Below are positions 1 through 11,426 of a stretch of 64,000 nucleotides of DNA, in pieces (positions within the stretch are counted from its first letter, which is position 1; each line of letters begins with the position of its first letter). The notes below the pieces were generated by a model, which saw nothing but the letters and a program-made list of their open reading frames with translations, was not told the DNA's origin and ran no database searches. This DNA comes from Hydractinia symbiolongicarpus. Its lineage: Eukaryota; Cnidaria; Hydrozoa; Anthoathecata; Hydractiniidae. Location of the stretch: the NCBI RefSeq assembly GCF_029227915.1, contig NC_079887.1, positions 6,324,001 to 6,388,000 of the forward strand, read 5' to 3'. The translations under genes were made by a program, and so were the position numbers.

Positions 1-342
1 ATGTAAAATCTGTACGTTTTTTTTTATTTTATTCGTTTTACACAGGCTATTTATGATTTAATTCTAAAATAAATCAATTTAACAGTTTGTTGTGTTGCTG
101 TTTTTAAAGAGGGTAGCTTTGTTATTCTGTTTGATGAAATCTGGTTTATGTTAGGAAGACAGAAGAAAGTTTGCAACACACAATCATATCGCGGTATAGA
201 TTTGTTTTTGAGGTTCATATAAAAATAACGTTATTCAGGTTTTATCACTATTTTTTTAATAATAAATTCTACACATCTTGTTTAAACTTTATGTGTGCAG
301 GTGTGGCAATTCTTTGGTAAATGTTAGGAAAAGTAAATATAC
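1..342. other. presumed UBXN4 intron, no exon resolved
   Basis: Follows the donor after exon 4 (reverse complement of the ac at 341-342). I could not identify a fifth exon here. The stretch is AT-rich with T tracts. Confidence 0.4.
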
Positions 343-1116
343 CTGGATTCCTTTCTGAAGTCTCTGGAAGAGTTCTTCCTTTTGTAGAACACCAGGAATG
401 ATGTCAATAGGCATCCCTTCATTGTTTATCAAATATGTCGATGGAATGTTTAAAATGGGATCTACTTGAAAGTGAAAGAAAAACTAAGACAACAAAAGAG
501 CCCAAAATAAAGAGGAAAAAATCTTAACATAAATTAAGACTTTCAAAGGACACAAAATGATTTTTTGAAAGTAAAAACTAACATCAAAAACTTGTAAGAA
601 AATTTGCAGGGTTCAGAATAAGTACTTGTTTCAAGATCTGTGAAGCCTACATAATATTACACAGTTTTTTTGCTAAAATAAGAAGTGTGTAGCCAATGGC
701 AACATGAAAAAAGGATACATATAGATGAAAACTGTTTCCCCGCAACACTATCAGCTGAGACGTTTATGGCGACGCATGTATCAGGCGAACAGATAGTTGC
801 AACCTAATGAATTAAACAAATCAACACCATTGTGTTCCTTTGTGTCCCAATGTACAAACACATTAATAACAAAAAGGCAAATTATTTCCAATACATACTT
901 CATCATTCAACCACACTGATTCCATTGTTTTTGATTCATCATTGTCACCTTAATATAAAAAAACTCCAATGTTCACATGCTTAACTATTGGGGCAATAAT
1001 GTGTATGTTTATTGGCGATGTGACTATTACCTACCATTCACAAAAACAATGAACACTTTTTTCTCCTGAATTGCTTTCTGAATTGCCACAGATATCTCAC
1101 CACTGAACCAATTCAT
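343..1116 (-). CDS. UBXN4: UBX domain protein 4 (UBXN4/erasin)-like, 5' part of gene
   Basis: Four coding exons join in frame on the minus strand: 1116-1035, 948-899, 803-719 and 461-343. All have GT donors and AG acceptors, and phases 1, 0, 1 and 0 are consistent. They give 112 residues starting MNWFSGEISVAIQ, then a DESKTMESVW segment, then a segment ending KQFSSIYPI, then INNEGMPIDIIPGV. This matches the N-terminal thioredoxin-like region of UBXN4, an ER-associated adaptor that recruits p97/VCP in ER-associated degradation (family knowledge). The ATG at 1116 is chosen because MxWF plus an amphipathic helix is the usual UBXN4 start. The UBX domain and membrane hairpin would lie to the left of position 1, so the gene is cut by the window edge. 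None of these exons is long enough to stand out as an ORF. Identification rests on recognition of the family pattern. Confidence 0.8.
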
Positions 1117-2066
1117 GCTTTTTTGTATAATATATTATGGATACTAATACTTTTGAATTTTGCTTTTATTATTTGTACTATAAATATTTTCTTCATTAGT
1201 AATACATCATAGTAAATAATGTAGAGAACAACTTATATTTTGTTGATGATAAGTGCAGTCACAATGTCTCATATTACTATAGTAATTATGGCTCACAAAA
1301 ACACAATGTTGCACACCAAATCTGAGTGCATTGTAGAGTACAAAACAACTTTTGCAATTGATATACAACTGCAAATCCACAGTAAAAATTGTTGGCAACA
1401 TTCTTTGGAATTGACGACATAAACATGGAGAAAAAAATATATACACCATCTTCCAATAAACAAACAAACTACATAAATTGCTCTTTTAAATATCAATAAC
1501 AATAACAAAAAATTGGTGAATATTGTACTAAAAAAAATTCATGCGGTATATATGCAGCTCTATAACACATGAATGGCCCAACATTTAACTTGTTTATAAA
1601 CATAATAAGAAACAATGTATAATTAATAAACATTTGAAATGAAAGTACTAAATTTCCAATTCATGGGATACAAAAATTAAAAATCAAACTATAGGAGCCA
1701 GAAGACAAAGTATAATTTCTTCTTTTGGAAGGTAACAAAAAATTCTTGTCAGTCCCTGTCAGTCAAGAAATCAATTTTGTGAATCACAAATTTATACTAA
1801 AAACACTTTACTGTAAACTATTGTTGTGCTGTAAATCAAAAGATGAAGTAGACTATAAAGACTGTTAAACTTTGTTGGATCAGAGGTCTATTTTGGTTAG
1901 TGGTCTCAAATCAATTACTTATAGTCTTCAAAAATCCTCATATAAAGAATTAAAACATTAGGATGATCATTAAAATGAGTTATGTAGACTATGTAAAAGA
2001 AAAGTTATAACTTGTCATAAAATCCTGCTATTACCCAAATGGTCCCAAAACTAAAACAAAATGGGT
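1117..2066. other. intergenic, upstream of UBXN4-like gene
   Basis: AT-rich sequence with only short, low-complexity ORFs and no convincing exon. It should contain the UBXN4 promoter on its left side, but I see no clear TATA box. Confidence 0.4.
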
Positions 2067-2068
2067 TA

Positions 2069-2944
2069 CAGTACAGTCTGAATGTAATCTACCACGCACA
2101 CGCTAATATCACACCTTTGCGTGGAGGACAACAGTCGTTTGTCTTTTGTTATAATTAAATCCCTTGAGCGTTTTGCGGGTTTATATTTGCGTGTTAAAAA
2201 ACAATGCGCTCGCGAAGAAATATTGGAGCAATTATATTTCTTCTAATAGCAAGATGCATTGTGTAAATGTATTGATAAGCTATTCCCTTAAGTATTAGCG
2301 TAAAGTAATTAAATAATAAAAATCTTTCGCAAAGTTTTATAATACATTGCGCGAGAATGTATTGTTGATTTAATTACTTAAAATTCCAGCGCGTTTAATC
2401 TAAGAAACATACGAGAAGCATTGTTCACAACTATTAAATGCTGCTTTTTGATTTAAAACTTTTAAAATGTGATCTAAAAAACATTTTTATTGCTGCTATT
2501 TATTTGTTTTTAAACTTTTAAAATGCGATCTAAAAAACAATTCTATCGCCGCTTTTCGATTTTAAACTTTTAAAATGCGATCTAATAAAACAATATCTAT
2601 CGCCGCTTTTCGTTTTTAAAATTTTAAAATGCGATCTAAAAAACATTTCTATTGTCGCTTTAAAAAAACATTACTATCACCGCTTTTGGTTTTTAAACTT
2701 TTAAAATGCGATCTAAAATAACGCTTAATTACTGCAATTAAAATTTTTAAAAGAGTTTGCGCAAAATAGATTGCTAAAATTGATCTTGCAACCTATTGTG
2801 ACTAAACAATCGATCACATGGGGTCATTGTTTATCAGCGAGGCAATTATTTTCTTAAAAAACAAAAGCTATCGCAATGTTATTGTTCTGTGTAACTATTC
2901 ATGCGAGTTTCGCGGCCGCGGTAGATTACATTCAGACTGTACTG
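2069..2944. mobile_element. non-autonomous DNA transposon (MITE) with TA duplication
   Basis: Perfect terminal inverted repeats of 25 bp, beginning CAGTACAGTCTGAATG, lie at 2069-2093 and 2920-2944. The element is flanked by TA at 2067-2068 and 2945-2946, giving a 27-bp perfect inverted match including the TA. TA target duplication and a CAGT terminus fit Tc1/mariner/pogo-type elements (family knowledge). The 876-bp interior has no transposase ORF. It does hold GC-containing subterminal sequence (a GCGGCCGCG stretch near the right end) and a five-copy internal minisatellite. Confidence 0.85.
2440..2720. repeat. about 54-bp minisatellite inside the MITE
   Basis: The core TTTAAAATGCGATCTAA recurs at about 2460, 2515, 2569, 2622 and 2699, with intervening CTATCGCCGCTTTT segments. 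Spacing is about 53-55 bp, except that the last interval is longer. Copies differ by point changes. Confidence 0.8.
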
Positions 2945-3215
2945 TATATATATAAGGAATAATCTCCTAGAAATTAAAAAACGGGGAAAGATCATGGTAA
3001 AAAACAGTGCCAATACTGGCCAAAATATACAGACATTTATTAGGAATTTATGCAGGACAAGTGTGTAACTTGTGTAAAAGAAAGATTTGCAAAACTTGCT
3101 AAAACTACAGAACTAGCTCATTTTAATGATCATTAGAAGTGTTTTTTAACATCAAGCAAAAAACAAAATAAACAAACAATGCAAGTAATCAATACCGTAT
3201 AAAACTGCTATATAC

Positions 3216-4277
3216 TTATGCCTTTTCTTGTTTCTGGTTATTATAAAGACCCATACTAATTAACCCTGCAGACATTCCAACTAAGCTGCCAAACATTGGG
3301 TTGGTGTTCCTCAATAAAGAAACCGTAAGTCCTGTAGCAGCCCCTGCAATGTAACCACGATCACATCGAATTTGATTTTGATTTTTGCGCATCCTATACG
3401 CTCGATCCCATACAGCATCATAACTTTGATCCCGAAATGTCTTATAAGTCATTACAGGTCCTATGTAAAATTTGGACAAGCAAAAACACTACCATAAATA
3501 GAAAAAAATATAACATATATAATACCAAAAGTTTGTGTTGATGAACAATGTTAAATTAGCCAATTCTTAAAAGGTTAAGAATCAGGCCTAGGAATCGCCA
3601 TTGCCTTCACATGCTTATAATTTAGCTCAGGTGTGTGCACCATGACATAATTCGTATTTTTGTTACACTTCTATATAGACTTACTTGAAGATTAGGTACA
3701 TAAAAAATGCAGACATTGAGTTTGTAACAAAGTATTTCTGCCAGCTTTAATGATGTACAACATTGACTTGTTGTGATAGTTGAGAGCTTCCATTACTTAA
3801 GTGGCATAGTGAAGTAGGTGATGCAAATCAAAAAAAATGTTTTGATGTTGCAAATGACTATCCATAGATGTGGGTGTTAGAAAAAGCATTACAGACTTTT
3901 TTTCCTTTTAGTAATGAAATTTTAGCTATTCCTTATTGTGTAGGATCAAACCTCAAATAGTCTTCAGACAATTGAAAAAAAAAATAACTATAAAAATATA
4001 TAATACTGTATGTATATTATGTACCTACAACAAGACCAATACCAATCCCAATTTTTGAAGCACGATTCACTCTTTGAACTAGACCTGCCATGTTCCTTGT
4101 ATCTTTTCGAGCTAGAGCTATTAAGGGTCCAAACAAAACTGTGCTAAACGTTGTTCCCAGTTGAACTGTCTTTAGAGTTACATGGGTGTACATTTCAACA
4201 TAAGGATGTGGAATATTTTGATAATCATCTTCAGACAACTTAGCACCAAAATAATTTTTAACGTATGGCAGCATCAT
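3216..4277 (-). CDS. small conserved hydrophobic protein, possibly DUF1757 family
   Basis: Two exons, 4277-4025 and 3460-3216, join across a GT(GTACAT)/AG(TTACATAG) intron. The split glycine codon yields GLVVGPVMTYK and a 165-residue protein. The start is the first of two adjacent ATGs. The sequence has a hydrophilic N-terminus with IPHPYVEMYTH, a hydrophobic stretch around LFGPLIAL, a basic segment, a second around IGIGIGLVVGPV, and a glycine-rich C-terminal half (RGYIAGAATGLTVSLL, SLVGMSAGLISMGLY). This resembles small membrane proteins with glycine-zipper helices. My impression is the eukaryotic DUF1757 family, with a Tim17-like fold as an alternative. Neither is certain. Possible polyadenylation signals (AATAAA on the minus strand) lie at about 3036-3042. 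Confidence 0.75.
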
Positions 4278-5300
4278 TTGGTATATATACGAAATTCTTT
4301 ACACACAAAAAAATATAATTTTATATTATATACAATATCTATTTTAGAACTGTAGATTCTACTGATCATTGATTAGCAAACTCGCAAAATATGTAAAATC
4401 AATATTTTCTTGAGTGAAAGTAGTAAAATAATAAATAATACAAATATAAATCACAAAAACCTATAGTTGGTGGATTGTTTTCATTGGGGGTCAATAAACT
4501 GAAAAAGAACACAAAAGATAAATCTTAGAATTAGCTAATGCAGTCTAAGATTTAACTATTTATATATCATAACAAAATCTATGAACCTGTTTTTAGAAGC
4601 TCCTCCTGTTTGGGGATTGTGACAGTTCTTTGCTAAAAAGAATTTTGGGTGCATGTAATCAGGAGCAATGTAATTTATGGCTTTAAAAACTAACATGGCA
4701 TCCAAAAGTGACTGAAAAAGTGGCAAACAAAAGTGACTAGCTATAGGAATATGGCCTAAAGACTAGAAAATTAAATGACATCTTCTTCCAGGTGGGAAAC
4801 TAGGTTATATACTTCTAAAGCGAAAATTCAGATTGCTATGAGGAAAAATTGCATGTGTTCTGCCAAAAAATCCCAAGTCTTCTTCCACTCTCAACATTCT
4901 CCTGGTCAGAATGCCATTCTGTACAGCTTTAGGTTGACAAAAAAGGGGTGCTTCACCGTCAAGCTTTCACAAAAGACGTTTTGATTAAACAAGCTATATA
5001 TAGCTACATTTCTGTATTTAAACTGAACTAAAGCTAAACTAGCAAAAATTTTCATAAAAATTATAGCTAGCTACAACATGTCAGAGCTAAATTTGATTCT
5101 ATGAAAAATTAAGCACTTACTCATTATGACGCGAGGTGATTGCAGGAAGATATGGACCTCTGTGTAGCTAATTAGTTAAAAAATATTGTGACATTAGCTG
5201 ACTGGAAGAATTGACAAGTTAGCTAGTTCAAAATGCCTTTAATATAGAACGTAGTGTATATTCGTACGCACTTTTGCCCATTTTTGCGTACGTAATATGT
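4278..5300. other. intergenic, nothing resolved
   Basis: AT-rich, with several TAGCTAGC clusters toward 5000-5230. No exon with matching phases was recognised. Confidence 0.35.
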
Positions 5301-5307
5301 TCATCCG

Positions 5308-5381
5308 CTATTCGTACGTAAAGTGCTTTAGGGTTAGGGTTAGGGTTAGGATTCTTTTTCCTTTTTTCTACGTATGAATAG
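5308..5381. repeat. interstitial telomere-like tract within an inverted repeat
   Basis: Positions 5328-5350 read as nearly four TTAGGG units. They are flanked by CTATTCGTACGTA (5308-5320) and its near-perfect inverse TACGTATGAATAG (5369-5381, one mismatch). Similar CGTACGCAC/TACGCACTTT words occur just outside, at about 5264-5290 and 5396-5412. Confidence 0.7.
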
Positions 5382-6841
5382 CGCTACGTACTATTAATAC
5401 GCACTTTGTCAAGCTTCGAAATTAGCTAGCTAGTTAGGTACCTAGCCTGTGTTAGCTAGCTATACTAATTAAAAAAAACAGAAAAAAAAACTAAACACCA
5501 GACATCAAACACGTTGACAATTTCAGGCTGGCAGAAATGCAACGTGTGGTATAGAAAATCCAACTTTTTACCGTCAAGTCAAGCTTCTGCAAAAATCCAA
5601 TACCGTGTGACGTGCTCACCAAATTTTTATTTTTGTAGAACCCTTGAGAAAAAAAAACGTTTGTCATTGTCATATGCTCCGTAATAACGGCTCAGGGGCC
5701 ACAAGACCCTGGGGACATGGTTGAAAGTTGGTTCCTTGTCTCCACATATTTTGAGCAGATTGTACTTTGAGACAAGGGATTTTTTCAGGAGTAACGTAAC
5801 GTAACAAGTTGCATTTCATACGCATGGTTCCAAAACATTTTCAGGCACTAAAAATTGTTCAGTTCAGTTCAGTAAGACAGGGGCAAAAGAGGTGAATGAT
5901 GTTGTAATGGTTTAGACACTTATTCAGTATAATCAGTATTTCTGTTGGTTTTTTTTTGTTAATTTTGTAAAAAAACAGGCAAATAATTAATACACTTAAT
6001 TTGTGTCTGAACCATTGCAGGAACCGTGATTGCATTTTTTCAAATGTTCCATCTTGGTCCACGTGTTACTATTCTTCCAAAAATTATTGCAAGACATATT
6101 TTCACCAATGGAAGTCATGCTTGGTAATTTTATGAGGGACAGACACAAAATCATGACTTGAAGAACTTAAATATAGATTTTCTCAGGGAAAATAGAAAGC
6201 TGTTGCAGTTAAAGAAGCAATATCAACTCAAAAGGACATTCGTTTTTATACTGCTTCTGGAACATTTTCTATTTACTGGGTTGTTTTTCTTTTCTTCTCG
6301 CACGCCTCCGTCTAATAGCACTCTCCCTGTCATAGTTATCACTTAAAGTTGTAGACTTCTGTTCGATGCTTTTAGTAGTCGCTACGCATGTAACTTCTCA
6401 GGCACATTATGAAATCAGTCCCATGTGTGCGTGGAAATATCCCCCGACACCTTAACTTAAACGTCCACAAAGATGAACAGATGCTAGTTTATTCAGATCC
6501 CCCAAAATGCCTTAATTAAAGAATTTCGCACTAGGATCCCAATATACGATTGTTGAAATTTTAAAGGTATTAGTTCGTTAAGGTGTGATTAAAGAAGGTC
6601 TAAGAAATTTTCTTAATGAAATAAATACGAATAGTTAAAATCAGTTCTTTTTTTCATCGACTTTCCATCGAGGGTTTATAATTAACAAAAGGGATATTTA
6701 ATCCACAAGAAATTGTTCCAGGTATTTATTTTAATGACGTTAACTACGTTTACTGCAACAAATAACAAAAGCCACAAGACATTCTGCTTATTTAAAAGCT
6801 AATCAAAACATTGCCAACGGATAAATAAGACTTTTTGTTCC
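5382..6841. other. intergenic between two minus-strand genes
   Basis: Contains a GGGCCACAAGACCCTGGGGA block at about 5696 that recurs in altered form near 46027. Otherwise it has short, low-complexity ORFs only. Confidence 0.4.
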
Positions 6842-9800
6842 TCATGAATCAACGCCATTCTTTTCGTCCCATTGGACAAGAGAGTTTGCCATTGTTCTAA
6901 TTCCTTCTAAAATATCTCTCGTATTTTTTATCATGCACGATGGAGAGAGCATAAATGCAGTCTTTTCTCCATCATTAGGAATCATTTCTATAGTGTATGA
7001 ATACGGAATCTTAAGCTTGCTGTACGCCCAATCAGTGCTGCTACCAGAGTTTGGATCTAAAAAAATACATTCCTCCACTAGCTTTTCTTTCCTCAATCAG
7101 TTCAAAGTAACATGCAATCTATTAATTAGGCCTTGTTATTGTCTTAAGGGACACCACTATTCAGGCCTGTGAAATGGTATTAAAAATGACCTACTTACAT
7201 TGCCAAATTCAGAACTGTTGCCACAAAATTTTGCGAAAATTATTTTTCATCATATTTGGAAAAGCGGTATTAAAATATATAAATTTTCCTGTTTGTTGGT
7301 AAAAATGTAAGTGATCATGATCATGCAGAAACATTATCACTAAGAATGTGTCACACGTTTTAGGTTTGTTAAGAGAAGATGATTGACAAAGAAAAAACGA
7401 ACAAAACAAAACGACAAATAAATAAAACCAACAAACTTACACAATTCTTTGTAAGATGTACCGACGCTGTATAATACTCCTGATAACGCCTTCATAGCTT
7501 CTGTTGCTAACTTCGCAACTCGAACCTATAAAAAGAAACACGAAGAGATACCAACCTCTCTAGTTCCTTTTCCTACAATACCTTCTTCTCAAAAAATATA
7601 ATTCGAAAAAAACTAATTTTGTTGTCATGTATTTACGGTAAAATATTGAAGTAAACAAAAAAATTACTGTCGTGCAAGAACTTATATTCTGCCCTAAAAG
7701 TCGTTATAAGGAAGAAGAATCAACATTTAGTAAAAATTAAAACAGAAAATAAAAAACGTTACTCACTAGCTCCTTGTAATTTTTAGGCTTTTTCTTCGTG
7801 TAACCATATGGCGTCATCCATGACTGACCAAAGCAATGCAAACTTACATACGCGATAAGGTCATTCTTTGTTGCATTCAAGTAACGAGCCAGCGCTCTTG
7901 ATTCCTTTTCTGAAAATGGTGCATGACCAGCATACATTTCGAAACAAGGATTATTGACAGGTGCACCGGCACCTAAAGGTAAACAAAAGAGGATGTAGTT
8001 TTCGACTATGTAATGGATATGTCTTCATACCTTATCAATCCTGTTCGGTGGAGGAAGAGTAGGTTGGTTTACACTCTGTCAATCGCTATATTACTTCATT
8101 AACTATGATGCCTACTAAGCTTTTATATTTATCTATAATCCCTATACTATCAAATGTAAGGTTCCAGACCTCACATAGCGTACTGACTACACTATTTCTA
8201 TGAAATCTTTTTAATAAGTAAAATATAAAACTTTTACTAAACTTTATCGTGCGCAGTCAGGATCAAGTTTGTTTCAATTTGTGGAATGGAAGCCCTTCCG
8301 TCAAAAGTTCCTTAAAAAACCAGAAATAAAATAAGTTTGCCAAAACTACGTTACCTCCCCAGTCTTTGTCAAAATTCCGATTAATATCTACTCCAATACA
8401 TAAATCGTTCTTATTTTTTTTCATTAATTTTAACTGTTTCTTGGTATATGAACGATTTTTCCTCCATAGTCTGGTCGATCTGTTATTCCATGTGTAAACA
8501 TAGCCATCAGGGTTTAGTAAGGGTATAAACACCCAGTCATATGTTTGCAGCACAGCAGTCAAGTTGTTAGTGCTGTCGTCTGCGTCGATTTTGGCGAACT
8601 AGAGAGGTAGAGTACTATATCATGGAATAGTTAATGTAGTAAGGACGTATAAGAAACAAGAATCATTGTCTGTTATTCGTCGTGTTTTAACCCATTGTTT
8701 TAGCAATTCTTGACTCCGATAGATCATGGATAGATAGCGACAATTAGCTACTGCTCCATGCCATTCTGGATAATAACACTTGTGTGGTGGTCATTTGATT
8801 TCCATGGCTAAAATGCACTCAATTACTACCCAACCTGGATATGTAAGCCTGGACATATTGTCTGTATGTTGTTTCCTATTTTTTTTTTCATGTTTCCTTA
8901 TTCTTGGTAGATACTTTTAAAACAATTATTTCCTTGACAAGATATGTTAATATTTGTAAAACTATCTACCATCAATTTTACTCCATTTTTGTGTACCAAT
9001 TTAATCTAAAAGATAATTCTCGTCCCTAGAGCCCTTTGAGATAAACCTTTGTTCTCAAAAAGCTCTGAGGTTAAAAATGCTAAAAGGACTTCCATAGAAT
9101 GTATGCAACTGTATTTGTATAAACGATATGGAGCGTCAAAAATTCATAAGATTTCGAGATATAGCCTTTCCAAAATGGTAACATACGGATGGAATGAAAG
9201 TCTAAATGTTTTAATTTAAAGTTCCATTTATATCCAAGTAGGTTCTCGTGCAGTATCAAGTCATTATAAAGAATTCTTTCAGTAGTGGCATGGTGGCAAG
9301 AATTATATACATTTGTTGATATTAATTGTGTATTTCTGACAACTTAATGTTGACTAAGGAACAAACCAGCCATTTTCCTATTGCACCAAATAAGTTCATA
9401 ACAACAATCCACTATTTTTTAAATGTTGTGTTAAAATTCATAAAAATAGCAAAAAAATTAATTTTTGCCCAATTTCCTAATTTTGCAAAAATTCGAAAAT
9501 TTCGTAAAATCCGAAAAATCCGAAATTTCAAAAACGTTTTAGAATGATTTCCCTTTTGAGATAAAGTTAAGTTGTAAGTTTCAAGTTGTACTAAACAAAA
9601 CCTGAAGAAAGGTATTCACATTTTTCGCTCATAAGGATATCATAGAAATTTAAGGCCTCCAAAAACCGAATAGCGTTATTTGCAACCTTGCTTTTCAAGA
9701 AAATGCTTTGCGCGTATTATAAATCGTGAGTCATACATTTATTTGTCTGTAATATGTTTATTCCATGACAATTTCCTCGGTCAGTACACGAAGTAAGTTA

Positions 9801-11426
9801 AACAAAGCCAAACCTGTTGTATTAAGTACATGCATGTAGAAGGTGCCAGCCATTCTCTTGCGTGTGCTCCACAATCCACTACGATGGATTTTTTTCTCTC
9901 CCCATCTTCCTTGTGAAACTAAAGTTAACAAATGAATCAATCACTTTTATAATGGAGCAACATTTTGTAGACGCCTACAACAAATTTATTGCAACTGGAA
10001 ATGGACTGCGATTCTATTTGCAACAGACCGTGACTTCAAAGTACTCTTGGTTTCACTTAAGCAGGATATCAGAATGTGATGTGATTGTTTTGAATATTTT
10101 TCTAAAAGATTTTAAAAGTTAAAAGAGAATTTGCATTTCCTGTTTTCGCAAATTTTGGCAACTCCAGTTTCTTATTTTTATCTTAAGCTATAAAAATTGA
10201 ACACGACGCCCCCACCAAAACAAGTATCGTTGATCACAGTTAACACAGGACAGACTTGCTCGGAGTATATCTTTTTAATCAATATAGGTGTTTCTTTTTC
10301 CTTTCAAATAGGTAGGGTTACTTACTTTAAACGCCCATAGATCTCTTCCTTCAAATGTTTGACCAATGCTGAACAATGTTCTGTTTAGAAAACTGTCATC
10401 TTGATTCGCGAGTCTATGTAATTCTCTCACAATCTGAAATAAAAGGTTACAAAACAAAATGTATGAATCAGCAACCTTACTACGGACGAGGAATAGGTTG
10501 ATCCTATATGTGATATTTAAAATTTCCATTGAGTTGGCTTTATCATATTCCTACTAGCGTCTCCTCTCTTTCCCAGTTTTTTTAATTAAAATTTACAAAT
10601 AAATTTGCATGTTTTATAGAGTAACCTGAAACCTTTTTTGCAATATAAGACTAATTTATGTCCTGGGATTAAATCCTAACAAGCAGTACCAGGAATAAAA
10701 TTTATAACAATGGGATTTAGCATTGTAAATCACTTGAAGATTACGAATATGGAATTTATTACGCTGAAAATTAATTCTATGATCAATGAGTGTGTGATCA
10801 CTGCCACCTGCATAGATTTTAATAGTTTTACATTTTTTATTATTGCTTTAGAGATGGTGTAGTGGTAGCGCTGTCGACTTGTAATATAATGTTGCAGGTT
10901 CGAGTCTCCACTTCAGCGCACTTTAAATGTAGTGTTGTCAGCTCATTTAGAGCAATCTATTGAATGTGAACCGGCTTCTGTAGCAGGCAAGCAATGCTAT
11001 ACGTATCTCTAGCGAGTAACGTAACTTGTTACCGTCAGAGAGAGAGAAGAGCCAACCGTTAAGATGGAATCCCCGAAGATGTTAAAACTTCCCATTACTT
11101 TCTTATAACCTACTAATCATTTTATCTATTTTATGCTAAACGTGCATAATATTTCTAGCACGATATTTCCTCTTATTTTCTTAAAAATAAAAACGTATCC
11201 AAATTAAAAGAGGTTCTGCTTGAAATTTATCACCTACCTTTTCATAGGGTTGAAACTGCGAATAATTGTAACTTCCATGTAATGTTGTATCTTGAGGATA
11301 ATACGTTTCAGAGATATTGCAACTTTCAAGAAAACCCGGAAAATAAGTTATGAATGCGGATATTATAAAGCACCAATATTTGCGCGCTAGTGAAGATGTT
11401 TTCGTGATTCCATGCAGCATGTTCAT
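6842..11426 (-). CDS. secreted zinc metallocarboxypeptidase, M14A (CPA/CPB-like)
   Basis: Seven exons join in frame: 11426-11238, 10433-10326, 9909-9814, 8598-8355, 7972-7767, 7525-7441 and 7056-6842 (1143 bp, 380 aa). Residues about 15-35 look like a signal peptide or anchor (YWCFIISAFITYF). The peptidase domain follows with little room for the usual pro-domain. Zinc ligands are H115 and E118 in CGAHAREW and H258 in SLHCFGQS. Substrate residues include the N204-R205 pair and the RLWRKNRS arginines. A tyrosine (Y310) whose codon is split by the sixth intron matches CPA Tyr248. E333 in YSYTIEM is the catalytic glutamate. The residue at the CPA-255 specificity position is Thr317. It should remove C-terminal residues from extracellular peptides (inference). 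The Y310 join and the continuous domain make the model strong. The exon 2 to exon 3 join is slightly short compared with relatives. Confidence 0.9.
10851..10913 (+). repeat. tRNA-Thr(UGU)-like relic or SINE head
   Basis: Shows an A-box-like TGGTGTAGTGGTAGCGCTG, an anticodon-arm-like GACTTGTAAT (anticodon would be UGU) and a B-box GGTTCGAGTCT. The arms pair imperfectly (acceptor about 5 of 7), so it is not a functional tRNA as read. It lies in the first intron of the carboxypeptidase, on the opposite strand. Confidence 0.55.
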
